A DNA stretch of 64,000 nt from Streptomyces davaonensis JCM 4913 (GCF_000349325.1 NC_020504.1:5986053-6050052); one strand, 5' to 3'; positions 25,260 through 34,832 are shown, numbered from the stretch's first letter. Notes: generated by a model not told the origin, from the sequence alone. Numbers and translations: made by a program.

Positions 25260-26219
25260 GTGTTCATTGAGGTGGACGGCGTCGAGAAGGTCTTCGACGT
25301 GCGCCGGAAGACCGGGTTCCTGAAGCGGGAGCGGCGGCAGGTGCGGGCGGTCGACTCGATCTCCTTCACCGTGGCGCGGGGCGAGATGGTGGGGTACATC
25401 GGTCCGAACGGCGCGGGCAAGTCGACGACGATCAAGATGCTCACCGGGATTCTGACGCCCAGCGGAGGGCGGCTGCGGGTCGCCGGGATCGACCCCTCGC
25501 GGGAGCGCCGGCGTCTTGCACACCGGATCGGCGTCGTCTTCGGCCAGCGCACCACGCTCTGGTGGGACCTGCCGCTGATCGACTCCTACAAGCTGATGCA
25601 CCGCATGTACCGCATCCCGGACGCCCGTTACCGCGAGAACCTCGACCGCTGCGTGGAACTCCTGGAATTGGGCGGCCTGTTGGAGGTCCCGGTACGGCAA
25701 CTGTCGCTCGGCCAGCGGATGCGCGGCGACATCGCGGCGGCGCTGCTGCACGACCCCGAGGTGCTGTACCTGGACGAACCGACGATCGGCCTGGACGTGA
25801 TCTCGAAGGCGAAAGTCCGGGGCTTCCTGCGGGAGTTGAACACCGACCGCGGCACCACAGTCCTGCTCACCACCCACGACCTCCAGGACATCGAACAGCT
25901 CTGCTCCCGGGTGATGGTGATCGACCACGGCCGCATGGTCTACGACGGCGCGCTGGCCGGGCTGCACGAGGCGGGTGGCAGCGAGCGGATCCTGGTGGTG
26001 GACCTGGAGCGGGAGCTGGCGCCGATCGAGGCGGGTGAGGCGGCGCGGGTGGTGAAGGTGGAGGGACCGCGTCAGTGGCTGGCCTTCCCGGCGGGCGAAT
26101 CGGCGGCGGGCCTGGTCGCCCGGATCGCGGCGGAGTATCCGCTGGTGGACCTGTCCGTCCGGGAGCCCGACATCGAGGCCGTGATCGCACGGATGTACGC
26201 GGACAAGGCCACCGCATAG
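25260..26219 (+). CDS. ABC transporter ATP-binding protein
   Basis: A 319-residue ATPase started at GTG 25260, 7 bp after the permease stop. Walker A GPNGAGKST, Q-loop FGQRTTLWWDLP, signature LSLGQRMR (a variant of LSGGQ with Leu-Gly), Walker B VLYLDEPT and switch His in TTHDL are present. The C-terminal 90 residues are an accessory domain (DLERELAPIEAGEAARVVKV...). The LSLGQ signature and FGQRTTLWW loop are characteristic of the COG4586-type exporters. Powers the two preceding permeases. Confidence 0.93.
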   Translation: MFIEVDGVEKVFDVRRKTGFLKRERRQVRAVDSISFTVARGEMVGYIGPNGAGKSTTIKMLTGILTPSGGRLRVAGIDPSRERRRLAHRIGVVFGQRTTLWWDLPLIDSYKLMHRMYRIPDARYRENLDRCVELLELGGLLEVPVRQLSLGQRMRGDIAAALLHDPEVLYLDEPTIGLDVISKAKVRGFLRELNTDRGTTVLLTTHDLQDIEQLCSRVMVIDHGRMVYDGALAGLHEAGGSERILVVDLERELAPIEAGEAARVVKVEGPRQWLAFPAGESAAGLVARIAAEYPLVDLSVREPDIEAVIARMYADKATA

Positions 26220-26239
26220 TCCCGGGCCGTTGGAACTCG

Positions 26240-26245
26240 TAGGCT
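26240..26245 (+). promoter_or_regulatory. Candidate -10 box of a leaderless DUF1707 gene
   Basis: TAGGCT ends 6 nt before ATG 26252, the same box and distance as at rph. Confidence 0.45.
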
Positions 26246-26251
26246 GAACGC

Positions 26252-26968
26252 ATGACCGAGGAACTCCCTGAGCTTCGAGCATCCGACGCCGACCGTGAGC
26301 GGGTCGCCGAGATCCTGCGGGAAGCCCTGGCCGAGGGGCGGCTCGACATGGAGGAGTTCGGGGAACGGCTGGACGCGACGTACCAGGCGAAGACCTACGG
26401 CGAACTGACCCCGATCACTCGTGACCTGCCGGTGGCGGCGGCCACCGTGAACCTGGTCAAGGGCCCTGAACCGGACGGCAGTTGGCCGAGCCGCATCACC
26501 GGCGGCGAGGGCTCCTCCACCCTGGGCATCGCGGTCCTGTCCGGCTTCGAGCGCAAGGGCCGCTGGACCGTGCCGCGCCGCTTCAACTGCTTCGCCTTCT
26601 GGGGCGGCGGGGAGATCGACCTGCGCGACGCGAACTTCGCGGACCGCGAGGTCGTGATCAACTGCGTGGCGATCATGGGCGGGGTGAACGTCATCGTGCC
26701 GCCCGGCGTGGAGGTGGCGACCCGCGGGATCGGCATCATGGGCGGCTTCGACCAGCGCGAGGACGGCGTCCCGGGCGACCCCGGCGCCCCGCGCGTCGTC
26801 ATCACCGGCTTCGCCTTCTGGGGCGGGGTCGGCGTGGAGCGCAAGGCCACCAGGGCCGAACGCCGACGGCTGCGCGAGGAGCGCCGCCAGGAGAAGCTGG
26901 AGCGGCGGAAGGCGCGGGGGGCCCTGGACGGGCACGGCTTCCACCACCGGTCGCGGGACGACGACTGA
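26252..26968 (+). CDS. DUF1707 (SHOCT-like) protein with LiaF-type C-terminal region
   Basis: A 238-residue soluble protein. Residues 8-60 (LRASDADRERVAEILREALAEGRLDMEEFGERLDAT, read in parts) form DUF1707, a short helical domain. The middle contains two similar blocks, FNCFAFWGGGEIDLRDA and ITGFAFWGGVGVERKA, with VAIMGGVNVIVPPGVEV and IGIMGGFDQ between, the beta-helix-like repeat of cell-wall-active (LiaF/DUF2154) proteins. The C-terminus is highly charged and probably helical. Role unknown; envelope-stress sensing is suggested only by the domain. Confidence 0.85.
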   Translation: MTEELPELRASDADRERVAEILREALAEGRLDMEEFGERLDATYQAKTYGELTPITRDLPVAAATVNLVKGPEPDGSWPSRITGGEGSSTLGIAVLSGFERKGRWTVPRRFNCFAFWGGGEIDLRDANFADREVVINCVAIMGGVNVIVPPGVEVATRGIGIMGGFDQREDGVPGDPGAPRVVITGFAFWGGVGVERKATRAERRRLREERRQEKLERRKARGALDGHGFHHRSRDDD

Positions 26969-26986
26969 CCCTTCGGCGCGATCGGC

Positions 26987-28321
26987 TCAGAGCCGCGCCG
27001 GCGCCGCCCCCTTCAGGCTCTTCAGGTCGACAGCCTCCGCCATCTGCTCATAGCCCCGGTCGCTCATGTGGAGGTGGTCGCCCGAGTCGTAGTCGGGCCG
27101 GAGCTTGCGCGGGTTGTACGGGTCCCGCAGTGCCTCGTCGAAATCCGCCACCGCGTCGAAGACCTTGCCCGCCCGGATCTCCGAGTTGATCTGCTGACGG
27201 ACCCCTTCCCGCTCGTCGGTGTAGCCCCGGTGGCCCCCGAACGGCATGAGCGTCGCGCCGATCACCTTCACCCCGCGCGCGTGGGCCTGGCCGACCAGCG
27301 TGCGCAGGCCGCCGAGGATGCGGTTCGGGTCCGCGAGCTGCGGGTCGCGGAGGATGTCGTTGACGCCGAGGACGATGACGACGACCTTCACGTTCGTCAC
27401 GTTCAGCACGTCACGGCCGAAGCGGTCCAGGCCGCTCGGGTTGTCCGCGGGCCGGCCGAGCCCGCCGGTCAGGATCCGGTTGCCGCTGATCCCCTGGTTG
27501 ACCACGCTGTAGCGCGGCAGGTCCTCCCCGGCCGCGAGCGCCGTGCGCAGCCGCCGCGAAAGGGCGTCCGGCCAGCGGCGGTTGGCCCCCGAGGTGGAGG
27601 TGATCCCGTCGGTCAGCGAGTCCCCGAGGACCACGATCGTGCCGTCGGCGTCCTTGGACAGCACGTCCAGCGCGGTGAGGTACCGCCAGACCCCGACCTC
27701 CTCCGTGTACGCCGTGCCGGTCGCGTCCTCGGTGCGGTCGCCCCGGGCGACGTAGGAGGTCTGGCGCGCGTGCGGGTGGTAGGTGACCGGGCCGGATGCG
27801 GTCGGGGAGTACGTCGTGACCAGCACGTCCGCGTCCGCGGGTACGCCCACGCGCACGGCGTCGCTCATGACCTGCCCGCCCGGCGGGATGACGACCGTGG
27901 TGTCACCGCCGAAGGTGAGCCGCCGCATGCTGTGCGTCACCGCGGCGGCCGTGTCCGACCCGGAGGCGACGGCCAGCGAGGCGTGGGTGATGGTCAGCGG
28001 CGACTGGCCGAAGAGGTTGGACAACGTGATCCGGGCGCTCGTCCCGCCGACGCCGGTGTGCACGACATTGCGGACCGAACGTCCCGCCATGCCCTCCGTC
28101 TCGGTGCCGGGCTCGGCGGCGGCCGGTGAGGTCGACCAGGAGCCGACCCAGGTGCCGGTGGAGACCGGTGCCGCGGGGTTGCGCGGGGTGTTCCCGCTGG
28201 CCAGGGTGGACTCGCGGCCGCTTCCGTCGTCGGCGGCGACTCCGACGTAGATCGCCGCGGACAGGCCCAGGATCAGGGCGACGACGGCGGACAGCAGGGC
28301 ATAACCGTAACGCCTGGTCAT
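26987..28321 (-). CDS. Secreted SGNH/GDSL hydrolase
   Basis: A 444-residue protein started at ATG 28321, preceded by GAGGAG; upstream in-frame ATGs lack this. A signal anchor or peptide lies at residues 5-27 (YGYALLSAVVALILGLSAAIYV). The SGNH blocks are in order: Ser in VVLGDSLTDG, Gly in NQGISGN, Asn in LGVNDI, and the Asp-x-x-His pair in GDHLHMS. An N-terminal beta-rich region of about 190 residues precedes the catalytic part. Members hydrolyse esters of lipids or polysaccharides; substrate not evident. Confidence 0.9.
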   Translation of the reverse strand: MTRRYGYALLSAVVALILGLSAAIYVGVAADDGSGRESTLASGNTPRNPAAPVSTGTWVGSWSTSPAAAEPGTETEGMAGRSVRNVVHTGVGGTSARITLSNLFGQSPLTITHASLAVASGSDTAAAVTHSMRRLTFGGDTTVVIPPGGQVMSDAVRVGVPADADVLVTTYSPTASGPVTYHPHARQTSYVARGDRTEDATGTAYTEEVGVWRYLTALDVLSKDADGTIVVLGDSLTDGITSTSGANRRWPDALSRRLRTALAAGEDLPRYSVVNQGISGNRILTGGLGRPADNPSGLDRFGRDVLNVTNVKVVVIVLGVNDILRDPQLADPNRILGGLRTLVGQAHARGVKVIGATLMPFGGHRGYTDEREGVRQQINSEIRAGKVFDAVADFDEALRDPYNPRKLRPDYDSGDHLHMSDRGYEQMAEAVDLKSLKGAAPARL

Positions 28322-28548
28322 GCGGTGCGTATCTCCTCGGGCAATGGGAGCCCGAGGCTCCGATGTGATCATCTCATGATGCGTCATGAGAGTGGGAGGA
28401 CTCGAACAGACCCCCCATTGGGCCATGGACCAACCCGGAGATTTCCCCGGTGTTCCCCCCTCCGAACAGACGCCGGGAACTCTTGTTCCGTTCCATGAGT
28501 CGGTCAGGAAGGGACAATGTGTACGGGGATCGCGGACGGGTGGAGCGG

Positions 28549-29919
28549 ATGGAACGATCGAAAACGGAACTGTCGGGGGCTTCGGACGTAGGGGAGCATT
28601 CCCGGCGGGACGCGTCGGCCAATCCTGTCGGCGTCCCCGCCTCGGCCGTCCGTGCGATGACGACCTTCAGCGCCGCCGACGAGGAGAAGCAGCGCGGCGT
28701 CCGCCGGATGAAGCTCACCGCGACCGGACTGCTGCTCTTCGTGGCCCTGGTGTACGTCCTCGCGAAGTGGGCGTCGAACGAGGGCGCCGGCGCCTGGGCG
28801 AACTATGTCGCCGCAGCAGCCGAGGCGGGCATGGTCGGCGCGCTGGCCGACTGGTTCGCCGTCACCGCCCTCTTCCGCCACCCCCTCGGCATCCCCATCC
28901 CGCACACCGCGATCATCCCCACCAAGAAGGACCAGCTGGGCGTATCCCTGGGCGAGTTCGTCGGCGAGAACTTCCTCTCCGAGGACGTCGTACGGCAGCG
29001 GCTGCGCTCCGTCGGCATCGGCAGCAGACTCGGCGCCTGGCTGGCCGAACCGGACCACGCCGACCGGGTCACCGCCGAGCTGTCGGCCGCGCTGCGGGGC
29101 GCGCTGACCGTGCTGCGGGACTCCGACGTCCAGGCGGTCGTCGGGGAGGCGATCACCCGGCGGGCCGACGCCCAGGAGATCGGCCCCGGCATCGGCAAGA
29201 TGCTGGAGAAGGTGGTGGCCGACGGCGGCCACAAGCGCGTGGTCGACCTCGTCGTCTCCCGTGCGCACGACTGGCTGGTCCTGCACGACGAGCAGGTCAT
29301 GGACGCCGTCCAGGGCGGGGCGCCCGGCTGGACCCCCCGCTTCGTCGACAAGCGGGTCGGCGAGCGCGTCTACAAGGAGTTGCTGCGCTTCGTCACCGAG
29401 ATGCGCGACATGCCCTCCCATCCGGCGCGCGGCGCCCTCGACCGCTTCCTCAACGACTTCGCCGCCGACCTCCAGTCCGACACCGAGACCCGGGCGCGCG
29501 TGGAGCGGCTCAAGGGCGAGGTGCTCGGCCGGGGCGAGGTGCAGGACCTGATCGCGTCCGCCTGGACGGCCGTACGATCCATGATCGTCTCGGCGGCGGA
29601 GGACGAGCGCAGCGAGCTGCGGCTGCGGCTGAGGGCCTCGCTGCTGTCGCTGGGCGCCCGGATGGCCGTCGACCCCAAGCTCCAGAGCAAGGTCGACAGC
29701 TGGGTGGAGGGCGCCGCGGTCTACGTCGTCACCACCTACCGCAAGGAGATCACCTCCCTGATCACCGACACCGTGGCGAGCTGGGACGCCGAGCACACGA
29801 CGAAGAAGATCGAGGCGCATATCGGCCGTGACCTTCAGTTCATCCGGATCAACGGCACGGTGGTGGGCTCGTTGGCGGGGTTGCTGATCTATACGGTGTC
29901 GCGGGCGCTGGGGGCGTAG
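28549..29919 (+). CDS. DUF445 family membrane protein
   Basis: About 456 residues from ATG 28549 (MERSKTELSG), preceded by GGTGGAG; an ATG 33 codons upstream is possible. One hydrophobic segment near residues 65-80 (ATGLLLFVALVYVLAKW), then WANYVAAAAEAGMVGALADWFAVTALFRHPLGIPIPHTAIIP (read in parts), which is the DUF445/YjiN signature. The long middle is amphipathic helical and the C-terminus returns to the membrane (GTVVGSLAGLLIYTVSRAL). Function unknown; some family members affect membrane lipid or division processes. Confidence 0.85.
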   Translation: MERSKTELSGASDVGEHSRRDASANPVGVPASAVRAMTTFSAADEEKQRGVRRMKLTATGLLLFVALVYVLAKWASNEGAGAWANYVAAAAEAGMVGALADWFAVTALFRHPLGIPIPHTAIIPTKKDQLGVSLGEFVGENFLSEDVVRQRLRSVGIGSRLGAWLAEPDHADRVTAELSAALRGALTVLRDSDVQAVVGEAITRRADAQEIGPGIGKMLEKVVADGGHKRVVDLVVSRAHDWLVLHDEQVMDAVQGGAPGWTPRFVDKRVGERVYKELLRFVTEMRDMPSHPARGALDRFLNDFAADLQSDTETRARVERLKGEVLGRGEVQDLIASAWTAVRSMIVSAAEDERSELRLRLRASLLSLGARMAVDPKLQSKVDSWVEGAAVYVVTTYRKEITSLITDTVASWDAEHTTKKIEAHIGRDLQFIRINGTVVGSLAGLLIYTVSRALGA

Positions 29920-30036
29920 AGGCGGCTTGGGGGGCTGTCCGGGGTGGGTGGCGCAGGTCACATTTTCCCGTGTCACACGGCGTCGGGCCGTTCCGTCATA
30001 GGGGTGTAATCACCTACGACGGCTAAGGAGCCAGTC

Positions 30037-30510
30037 ATGGAAGCCCGCCTCAACCTCTTCGAGAACCCGGTCCTGGCCAAGGTCTTCCGGCACGTCAACA
30101 CCGCGGCCAAGGCGGTGGCCGACTCGACGCTGCCCGACTCGACCGCGGAGCTCGTGAAGATCCGCGCCAGCCAGATCAACGGCTGCGGCTTCTGCACCGA
30201 CATGCACACCAAGGACGCCGTCGCGGCCGGGGAGACCCACCAGCGCCTCCACCTCGTCGCGACCTGGCGCGAGGCGACGGTCTTCACCGAGCCGGAGCGA
30301 GCCGCGCTGGAACTGGCCGAGCAGGGCACCCGCATCGCCGACGCGGCGGGCGGCGTCCCGGCCGAGGTGTGGGAGAACGCCGCCAAGCACTACGACGAGG
30401 AGCAGCTCGGGGCGCTGGTGGCGATCATCGCGCTGATCAACACGTACAACCGGGTCAACGTGATCCTTCAGCAGCCGGCTGGCGACTACGTGGTGGGCAT
30501 GTTCGGGTGA
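30037..30510 (+). CDS. AhpD-like carboxymuconolactone decarboxylase family protein
   Basis: A 157-residue helical protein with the redox motif INGCGFCTDMHTKDA, i.e. CxxC followed by His three residues later, as in alkylhydroperoxidase AhpD-type enzymes. VKIRASQ before the motif and TYNRVNVILQ at the end are family features. AAGGAG (30024-30029) precedes ATG 30037. It likely reduces peroxides or acts as a disulfide reductase; no ahpC is adjacent. Confidence 0.9.
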   Translation: MEARLNLFENPVLAKVFRHVNTAAKAVADSTLPDSTAELVKIRASQINGCGFCTDMHTKDAVAAGETHQRLHLVATWREATVFTEPERAALELAEQGTRIADAAGGVPAEVWENAAKHYDEEQLGALVAIIALINTYNRVNVILQQPAGDYVVGMFG

Positions 30511-30561
30511 GTTTGGGTGTGGGGCTGAAGGTGGGGGCGTGTGTGCGCCCCCTCGGCCCGG

Positions 30562-31983
30562 CTACTCGGTGGTCCTGCCCCGGCGGCGCAGCAGGAGCAG
30601 TCCGCCTGCCAGCGCGCCGATACCGGTCGCGGCGGCCCAGCCGAGGAGGTCGTCGGAGCCGGTGGCGGCGAGGTCGCCATCCGTGGCCGACGGGGCGGCG
30701 CTGGAGCTTCCCCGGGGGCGGGGGCCGTCGGACGGACCGGCTGAGGGCGTCGCCCGTACGGCCGTCTTGGCCCGCGTGAACGCCAGTGTCCCGAAGCCGA
30801 GTTGGTCGTATCCGCCGCTGTTGGGCCCGTAGTCCCCGCCGCCGCCCTCGGGGCCGGACTGGGCGGCGATCCGGATGACGTAGGAGGCGTCCAGCGTCCG
30901 GCGCCTGGTGTAGTGGTTGGCGATCATCGCCCAGATGGGCCGGGTCATGGCCGGGTCGACCGGCGCGGCCTCGGTGACGGTCTCGCTCCCCGACCAACCA
31001 CCGATCGCACCCTTCTTGCGGGTGCTGGCGGTGAACGGCACGTCGCCACCCATGGCCCACTTGGCCACGTACTGGGCGCCCTTGAGGAAGCGGCTGTCGT
31101 CGTAGCCGTACAGATCGATGCCCTGGTTCCAGGCCATCTCGCAGAACGTGCCCATGAGCCCGACGCCGAGGAGCGCGTGCCCCTGGTCGCGCCCGGCCTC
31201 CAGCCACTCGCCGAGTCCGTCGTCGTGGAGGACGGGAATGGCGTGGCGGATGGACCCGAGTCCTTCGCCGTGCTTGAAGTAGTCGACGGCGCGGGCGACT
31301 TGGGCCTTGTCGTCGCAGAGGATGCCGGTGGCCAGGACGCATGCCATGGCGGCGAGATCCCAGTTGGTCCAGTAGTTGGAGACGACGGCGCCGTTGTGCC
31401 GTACCAGGAAGTCGTCGCTGACCGCGCCGAAGACGGTGCTGAGCATCTCCTGGAACCGGGCGAGCTCGAAGTCCGGGTGGTCGCGGACGAGTTCGGCGGC
31501 GTTGGCGAACTGGTAGCCGTACAGACCGGCGGCGAGGAACCGGTCGGCGCTGCCCGCGAGTTGGGTCAGCTTCCCGGACCAGGCGTTGAGGACGGTGACG
31601 GCGGCGTCGAGATGGGCGTCGTCGCCGCTGACGTGACCGCGCAGGGCGTTCTGGTAGGCGGCGTGGATGTCGTTGTAGAGGATCGCGTAGTTCTCCGGCG
31701 AGCCCGCGCCGCGGTAGACGGTGGCCTGCGGGTTGGCGGTCCAGGTGCTCTGGGAGTGCCGGTTGGCGGTGAGCCTGGCGAACCCGCCTGTGTAGGGGGC
31801 GGCGCCCTTGCCGACCTTCTTGGCCATGCGGTCCAGGTCGGTACGGGTGTGCAGGAGCCCGGGATGAGCGTAGGCGGCCGGGGCGGCAGCGGCGGGCGCT
31901 GCCGTACCGATGGCGACGGCTCCGGCTCCCGCCGCGGCACCGGTCGCCTTGAGCAGGCTGCGGCGGCTGATCTGACGTATCAC
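30562..31983 (-). CDS. Tat-exported, cell-wall-anchored alginate-lyase-like protein
   Basis: A 473-residue protein. The N-terminus MIRQISRRSLLKATG has the twin-arginine motif and a hydrophobic stretch ending in APAAAAP. The catalytic part is an alginate-lyase-type alpha-barrel (TANRHSQSTWTANPQATVYRG, NYWTNWDLAAMACV, HDDGLGEWLEAGRDQGHALL). The C-terminus has a Ser/Pro-rich spacer, LAATG, a membrane helix and RRRGRTTE, which is a sorting signal for class E sortases. So the enzyme should be folded in the cytoplasm, exported, then fixed to peptidoglycan. Actual polysaccharide substrate unknown. Confidence 0.88.
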   Translation of the reverse strand: MIRQISRRSLLKATGAAAGAGAVAIGTAAPAAAAPAAYAHPGLLHTRTDLDRMAKKVGKGAAPYTGGFARLTANRHSQSTWTANPQATVYRGAGSPENYAILYNDIHAAYQNALRGHVSGDDAHLDAAVTVLNAWSGKLTQLAGSADRFLAAGLYGYQFANAAELVRDHPDFELARFQEMLSTVFGAVSDDFLVRHNGAVVSNYWTNWDLAAMACVLATGILCDDKAQVARAVDYFKHGEGLGSIRHAIPVLHDDGLGEWLEAGRDQGHALLGVGLMGTFCEMAWNQGIDLYGYDDSRFLKGAQYVAKWAMGGDVPFTASTRKKGAIGGWSGSETVTEAAPVDPAMTRPIWAMIANHYTRRRTLDASYVIRIAAQSGPEGGGGDYGPNSGGYDQLGFGTLAFTRAKTAVRATPSAGPSDGPRPRGSSSAAPSATDGDLAATGSDDLLGWAAATGIGALAGGLLLLRRRGRTTE

Positions 31984-32092
31984 GTGCGCGTACCTCGGCG
32001 TCGGGGGTGGGGACGCAGAGGAGACGGGGGGTAGGGGGAGGGGATAACAGAAACCGGCGACACCTACTCACCCACGTACCCGGGGGCCCGTG

Positions 32093-32455
32093 ATGACCAT
32101 CCGCAGAATCGTCCCGAACATCCAGGTCGAGTCCGCCGAGGCACTGCCCCCGAGCCGCGACTTCTACGGCCTCCTCGGCTTCGAGGAGGTCATGAACATG
32201 GGCTGGGTGACCACCCTGGCGTCCCCATCCAACCCCACCGCCCAGATCAGCCTCTTCACCGAGGAACGCACCGCCGCGGTCGTCCCCGACCTCAGCGTGG
32301 AGGTCGAGGACGTGGACGCGGTGTATGCCCAGGTCACCGCCTCAGGCGCGGAGATCGTGCGCGAGCTGCGGGACGAGGAGTGGGGGGTGCGGAGGTTCTT
32401 CGTACGGGATCCGAATGGACGGGTGGTGAATGTGCTGACGCACAAGGACCGCTGA
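32093..32455 (+). CDS. VOC-family protein (glyoxalase/bleomycin-resistance type)
   Basis: A 120-residue protein with one VOC module pair: RRIVPNIQVES... FYGLLGFEEVMNMGWVTTLA and VEVEDVDAVYAQV... WGVRRFFVRDPNGRVVNVLTH. RDPNGRVVNV is a typical closing strand. A GTG one codon upstream is an alternative start. Such proteins bind metals or small toxic compounds; no partner gene suggests the substrate. Confidence 0.88.
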   Translation: MTIRRIVPNIQVESAEALPPSRDFYGLLGFEEVMNMGWVTTLASPSNPTAQISLFTEERTAAVVPDLSVEVEDVDAVYAQVTASGAEIVRELRDEEWGVRRFFVRDPNGRVVNVLTHKDR

Positions 32456-32552
32456 GGTCTGTAGGCCCTACGAGCGTCACTGCCCCAGCCACACAGCAGC
32501 GGCCGGGGAGGCAGTACTCATGCCACCCCGGCCGTCAGGTCTGTTGGTTCCG

Positions 32553-33050
32553 TCAGAGCTGACCGGACGCCGAGATCGTGATCTTCGCCGACGTCGTGCC
32601 GCTGCGCGAACCCAGCGCCTCGATCTTCTTCACCAGCTTCATGCTGTCCTCGTCCGCGACCTCGCCGAAGACGACGTGCTTGCCGTCCAGCCAGTCGGTG
32701 ACGATCGTCGTGATGAAGAACTGGGAGCCGTTGGTGTTCGGGCCCGCGTTGGCCATGGAGAGCAGGCCCGGGCGGGTGTGCTTGAGCTGGAAGTTCTCGT
32801 CGGCGAACTTCTCGCCGTAGATGCTCTTGCCGCCCGTGCCGTTGCCGGCGGTGAAGTCGCCGCCCTGGAGCATGAAGTCCGGGATGACCCGGTGGAAGGA
32901 GGAACCGGCGTAGCCGAAGCCCTTCTCGCCCGTGGCCAGGGCACGGAAGTTCTCGGCCGTCTTCGGGACGACGTCGTCGAAGAGGTTGAAGTTGATGCGT
33001 CCCGCGGGCTCGCCGTTGATGGTGATGTCGAAGTAGACCTTGGTAGTCAT
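32553..33050 (-). CDS. Peptidyl-prolyl cis-trans isomerase (cyclophilin)
   Basis: A 165-residue single-domain cyclophilin, started at [13 protein letters not shown]. Active-site residues are visible: Arg in [17 protein letters not shown], the [11 protein letters not shown] loop, and [15 protein letters not shown], with [10 protein letters not shown], where Trp is the cyclosporin-contact residue. It closely resembles the eukaryote-like cytoplasmic cyclophilin A described from streptomycetes. Cytosolic protein folding catalyst. Confidence 0.95.
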   Translation of the reverse strand: MTTKVYFDITINGEPAGRINFNLFDDVVPKTAENFRALATGEKGFGYAGSSFHRVIPDFMLQGGDFTAGNGTGGKSIYGEKFADENFQLKHTRPGLLSMANAGPNTNGSQFFITTIVTDWLDGKHVVFGEVADEDSMKLVKKIEALGSRSGTTSAKITISASGQL

Positions 33051-33164
33051 ACCCCCCATCCTGCACCCTCCGGTCCCGTGCCACAGTCGCAGGGGCTTGT
33101 CAGCGACGTCATGGCGTGCGGTCAGTGGTCCTTGGGGGGTGCTCTACGGGTGTTTCGTGAGTGC

Positions 33165-34832
33165 TCAACGGGCGCTCCACGGGTCCGCCCGTCTCGCCAG
33201 CCTGCCCGCCCTTCGGCGCAGCGCCGGCGGGAGGCGGTGGAGCAGGTTGCGGGTCGTGCGGCGCAGGTCGGGGGAGGTCGTGGTGCGCAGGAGCAGACGG
33301 TGGTGAAGGGCCGTGGCGCCCGGCGGGCCCACCGCCAGCCGTAGTTGCCCCTCATGGGGTGTCCTCGTCGGGATGATCAGACGAGGCGGGCTGCCCGCGG
33401 CCGCCGTGCGGATCCGTGCGAGGCTGCCGTCCGGGATGACGCGTGCTCGGCGGCCCACCCCCAGAAGCTGCGCACTCGCCCACACGAGGTGCGTACCCGG
33501 CAGCAGGGGCTCGCCGCCCGCCAGGGTCAGCGGGTCGATCCTGGTCGTGCCCGAGAGCAGTACGCGGTGGCGGCCCCCGCCCGCTGGTTCCGTCCGTGGC
33601 GCCAGGTCCGCGTCCGGAAACCACCACTCGTCGCGGGTCGTGTCATGGGTGAGCAGTTCGCCCTCGGCATGCGCCAGGGGGTCCGGGACCGTCCAGTTCT
33701 CGGCGCCCTTGATGCCGTTCAGGAGCTCGGGGTCGAGGCAGAGGCGGCCCTTGCGCTCGTGGAGCATGAGAGGCTCGCCGTCCGGGCGGAGCATGTCGAT
33801 CGTCGTGGTGATGTGGAGCCCGCCGCCGCGCCAGTGGATGTCCTCCACCGTCAGCCGCGGCCTGATCGCCCGCACCCTCCGCGCCAGCTCGACCAGGGAG
33901 TCCAGGCGGCCCTCCTCAAGCAGCGTCGCCCTCAGGCGGGAGATCGCGGGCAGGCCCTCCCGTACGCCCGTCGGGAAGCAGTCGAGGGCCGTACGGCGAA
34001 CCGTGGTGAAGTAGCGGTCCAGAGCCGCTCCGCTGCGTTGCAGGACTCTCGGTTCGCTCACCGGGCGCAGGAGTTCCACCCGGTAGGAGCGGCGCAGGAG
34101 GTCGTCCTGGAGCGGGCCCGGGTCGGTGCCCTCCTTCACCGCGTCGATCACCTGGCGCAGGTGGGCGTAGTACGTCTCCGGCGTCGTGGCCGTGGCGCTG
34201 GTGTTGCCGCCGTCCTCGCGGCGGTTCCAGACGTAGCAGGGCGTGGAGAGGATCGACACCGTTTTGGCGCGCACGTAGGCGCGGGCCATGAACAGTTGGT
34301 CCTCCAGGCGTACCCGGCCCTCGGGGAACTCGATGCCGTGGTCGAGGAGGAAGGCCCGGCGGAACATCTTGTGCGGGGTCAGGCTCTCGAAGAGCGGGGC
34401 GTCGGCGACGGTGCAGCGGTCGACTGTGCGCTTGAAGACCCTGCTGGGGCCCGCCATTGTGCCGACCACCCGGCCCAGGACGATGTCCGAGTCGTTGCGC
34501 ACCGCGAGGGCGTACAGATTCTCCAGCGCCCCCGGCAGCAACTCGTCGTCCTGGTCCACGAACTGTACGTACTCCCCGCGGGCGTGCCGCACCCCGACGT
34601 TGCGGGGCTTGCCCGGCCAGCCGGAATTCTCCTGGTGCACCACGCGGACGTGTTGCGGGTGCTGTGCCGCCAGCCGGTCCAGGCGCGCTCCGGAGCCGTC
34701 GGTCGAGCCGTCGTCGACGTAGACGATCTCGTACGCGTCGCGGCCGATGGTCTGGCGGAGGAGGGAAGGGGCGCAGCGGTGCAGGTAGTCGCCGGCGTTG
34801 TGGACGGGGACTACGACCGTGACTTTGAGCAT
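33165..34832 (-). CDS. Family 2 glycosyltransferase
   Basis: A 555-residue protein. The first 220 residues are a GT-A domain: VTVVVPVHNAGDYL, VYVDDGSTDGSG and FVDQDDELLPGAL (nucleotide-sugar and metal binding), with LEDQLFMARAY later as the catalytic-base region. The remaining 300 residues are a beta-rich domain and a basic C-terminus (LRRRAGRLARRADPW). Similar enzymes make wall teichoic or teichulosonic polymers by extending glycosyl-glycerol units, which is only an inference here. 20 bp downstream of the alpha/beta hydrolase. Confidence 0.88.
   Translation of the reverse strand: MLKVTVVVPVHNAGDYLHRCAPSLLRQTIGRDAYEIVYVDDGSTDGSGARLDRLAAQHPQHVRVVHQENSGWPGKPRNVGVRHARGEYVQFVDQDDELLPGALENLYALAVRNDSDIVLGRVVGTMAGPSRVFKRTVDRCTVADAPLFESLTPHKMFRRAFLLDHGIEFPEGRVRLEDQLFMARAYVRAKTVSILSTPCYVWNRREDGGNTSATATTPETYYAHLRQVIDAVKEGTDPGPLQDDLLRRSYRVELLRPVSEPRVLQRSGAALDRYFTTVRRTALDCFPTGVREGLPAISRLRATLLEEGRLDSLVELARRVRAIRPRLTVEDIHWRGGGLHITTTIDMLRPDGEPLMLHERKGRLCLDPELLNGIKGAENWTVPDPLAHAEGELLTHDTTRDEWWFPDADLAPRTEPAGGGRHRVLLSGTTRIDPLTLAGGEPLLPGTHLVWASAQLLGVGRRARVIPDGSLARIRTAAAGSPPRLIIPTRTPHEGQLRLAVGPPGATALHHRLLLRTTTSPDLRRTTRNLLHRLPPALRRRAGRLARRADPWSAR

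Noticed and set aside
24170..25555. 461-codon minus-strand frame over the ABC permeases
   Set aside because: Arg/Pro/His-rich shadow; both permeases are clear on the plus strand.
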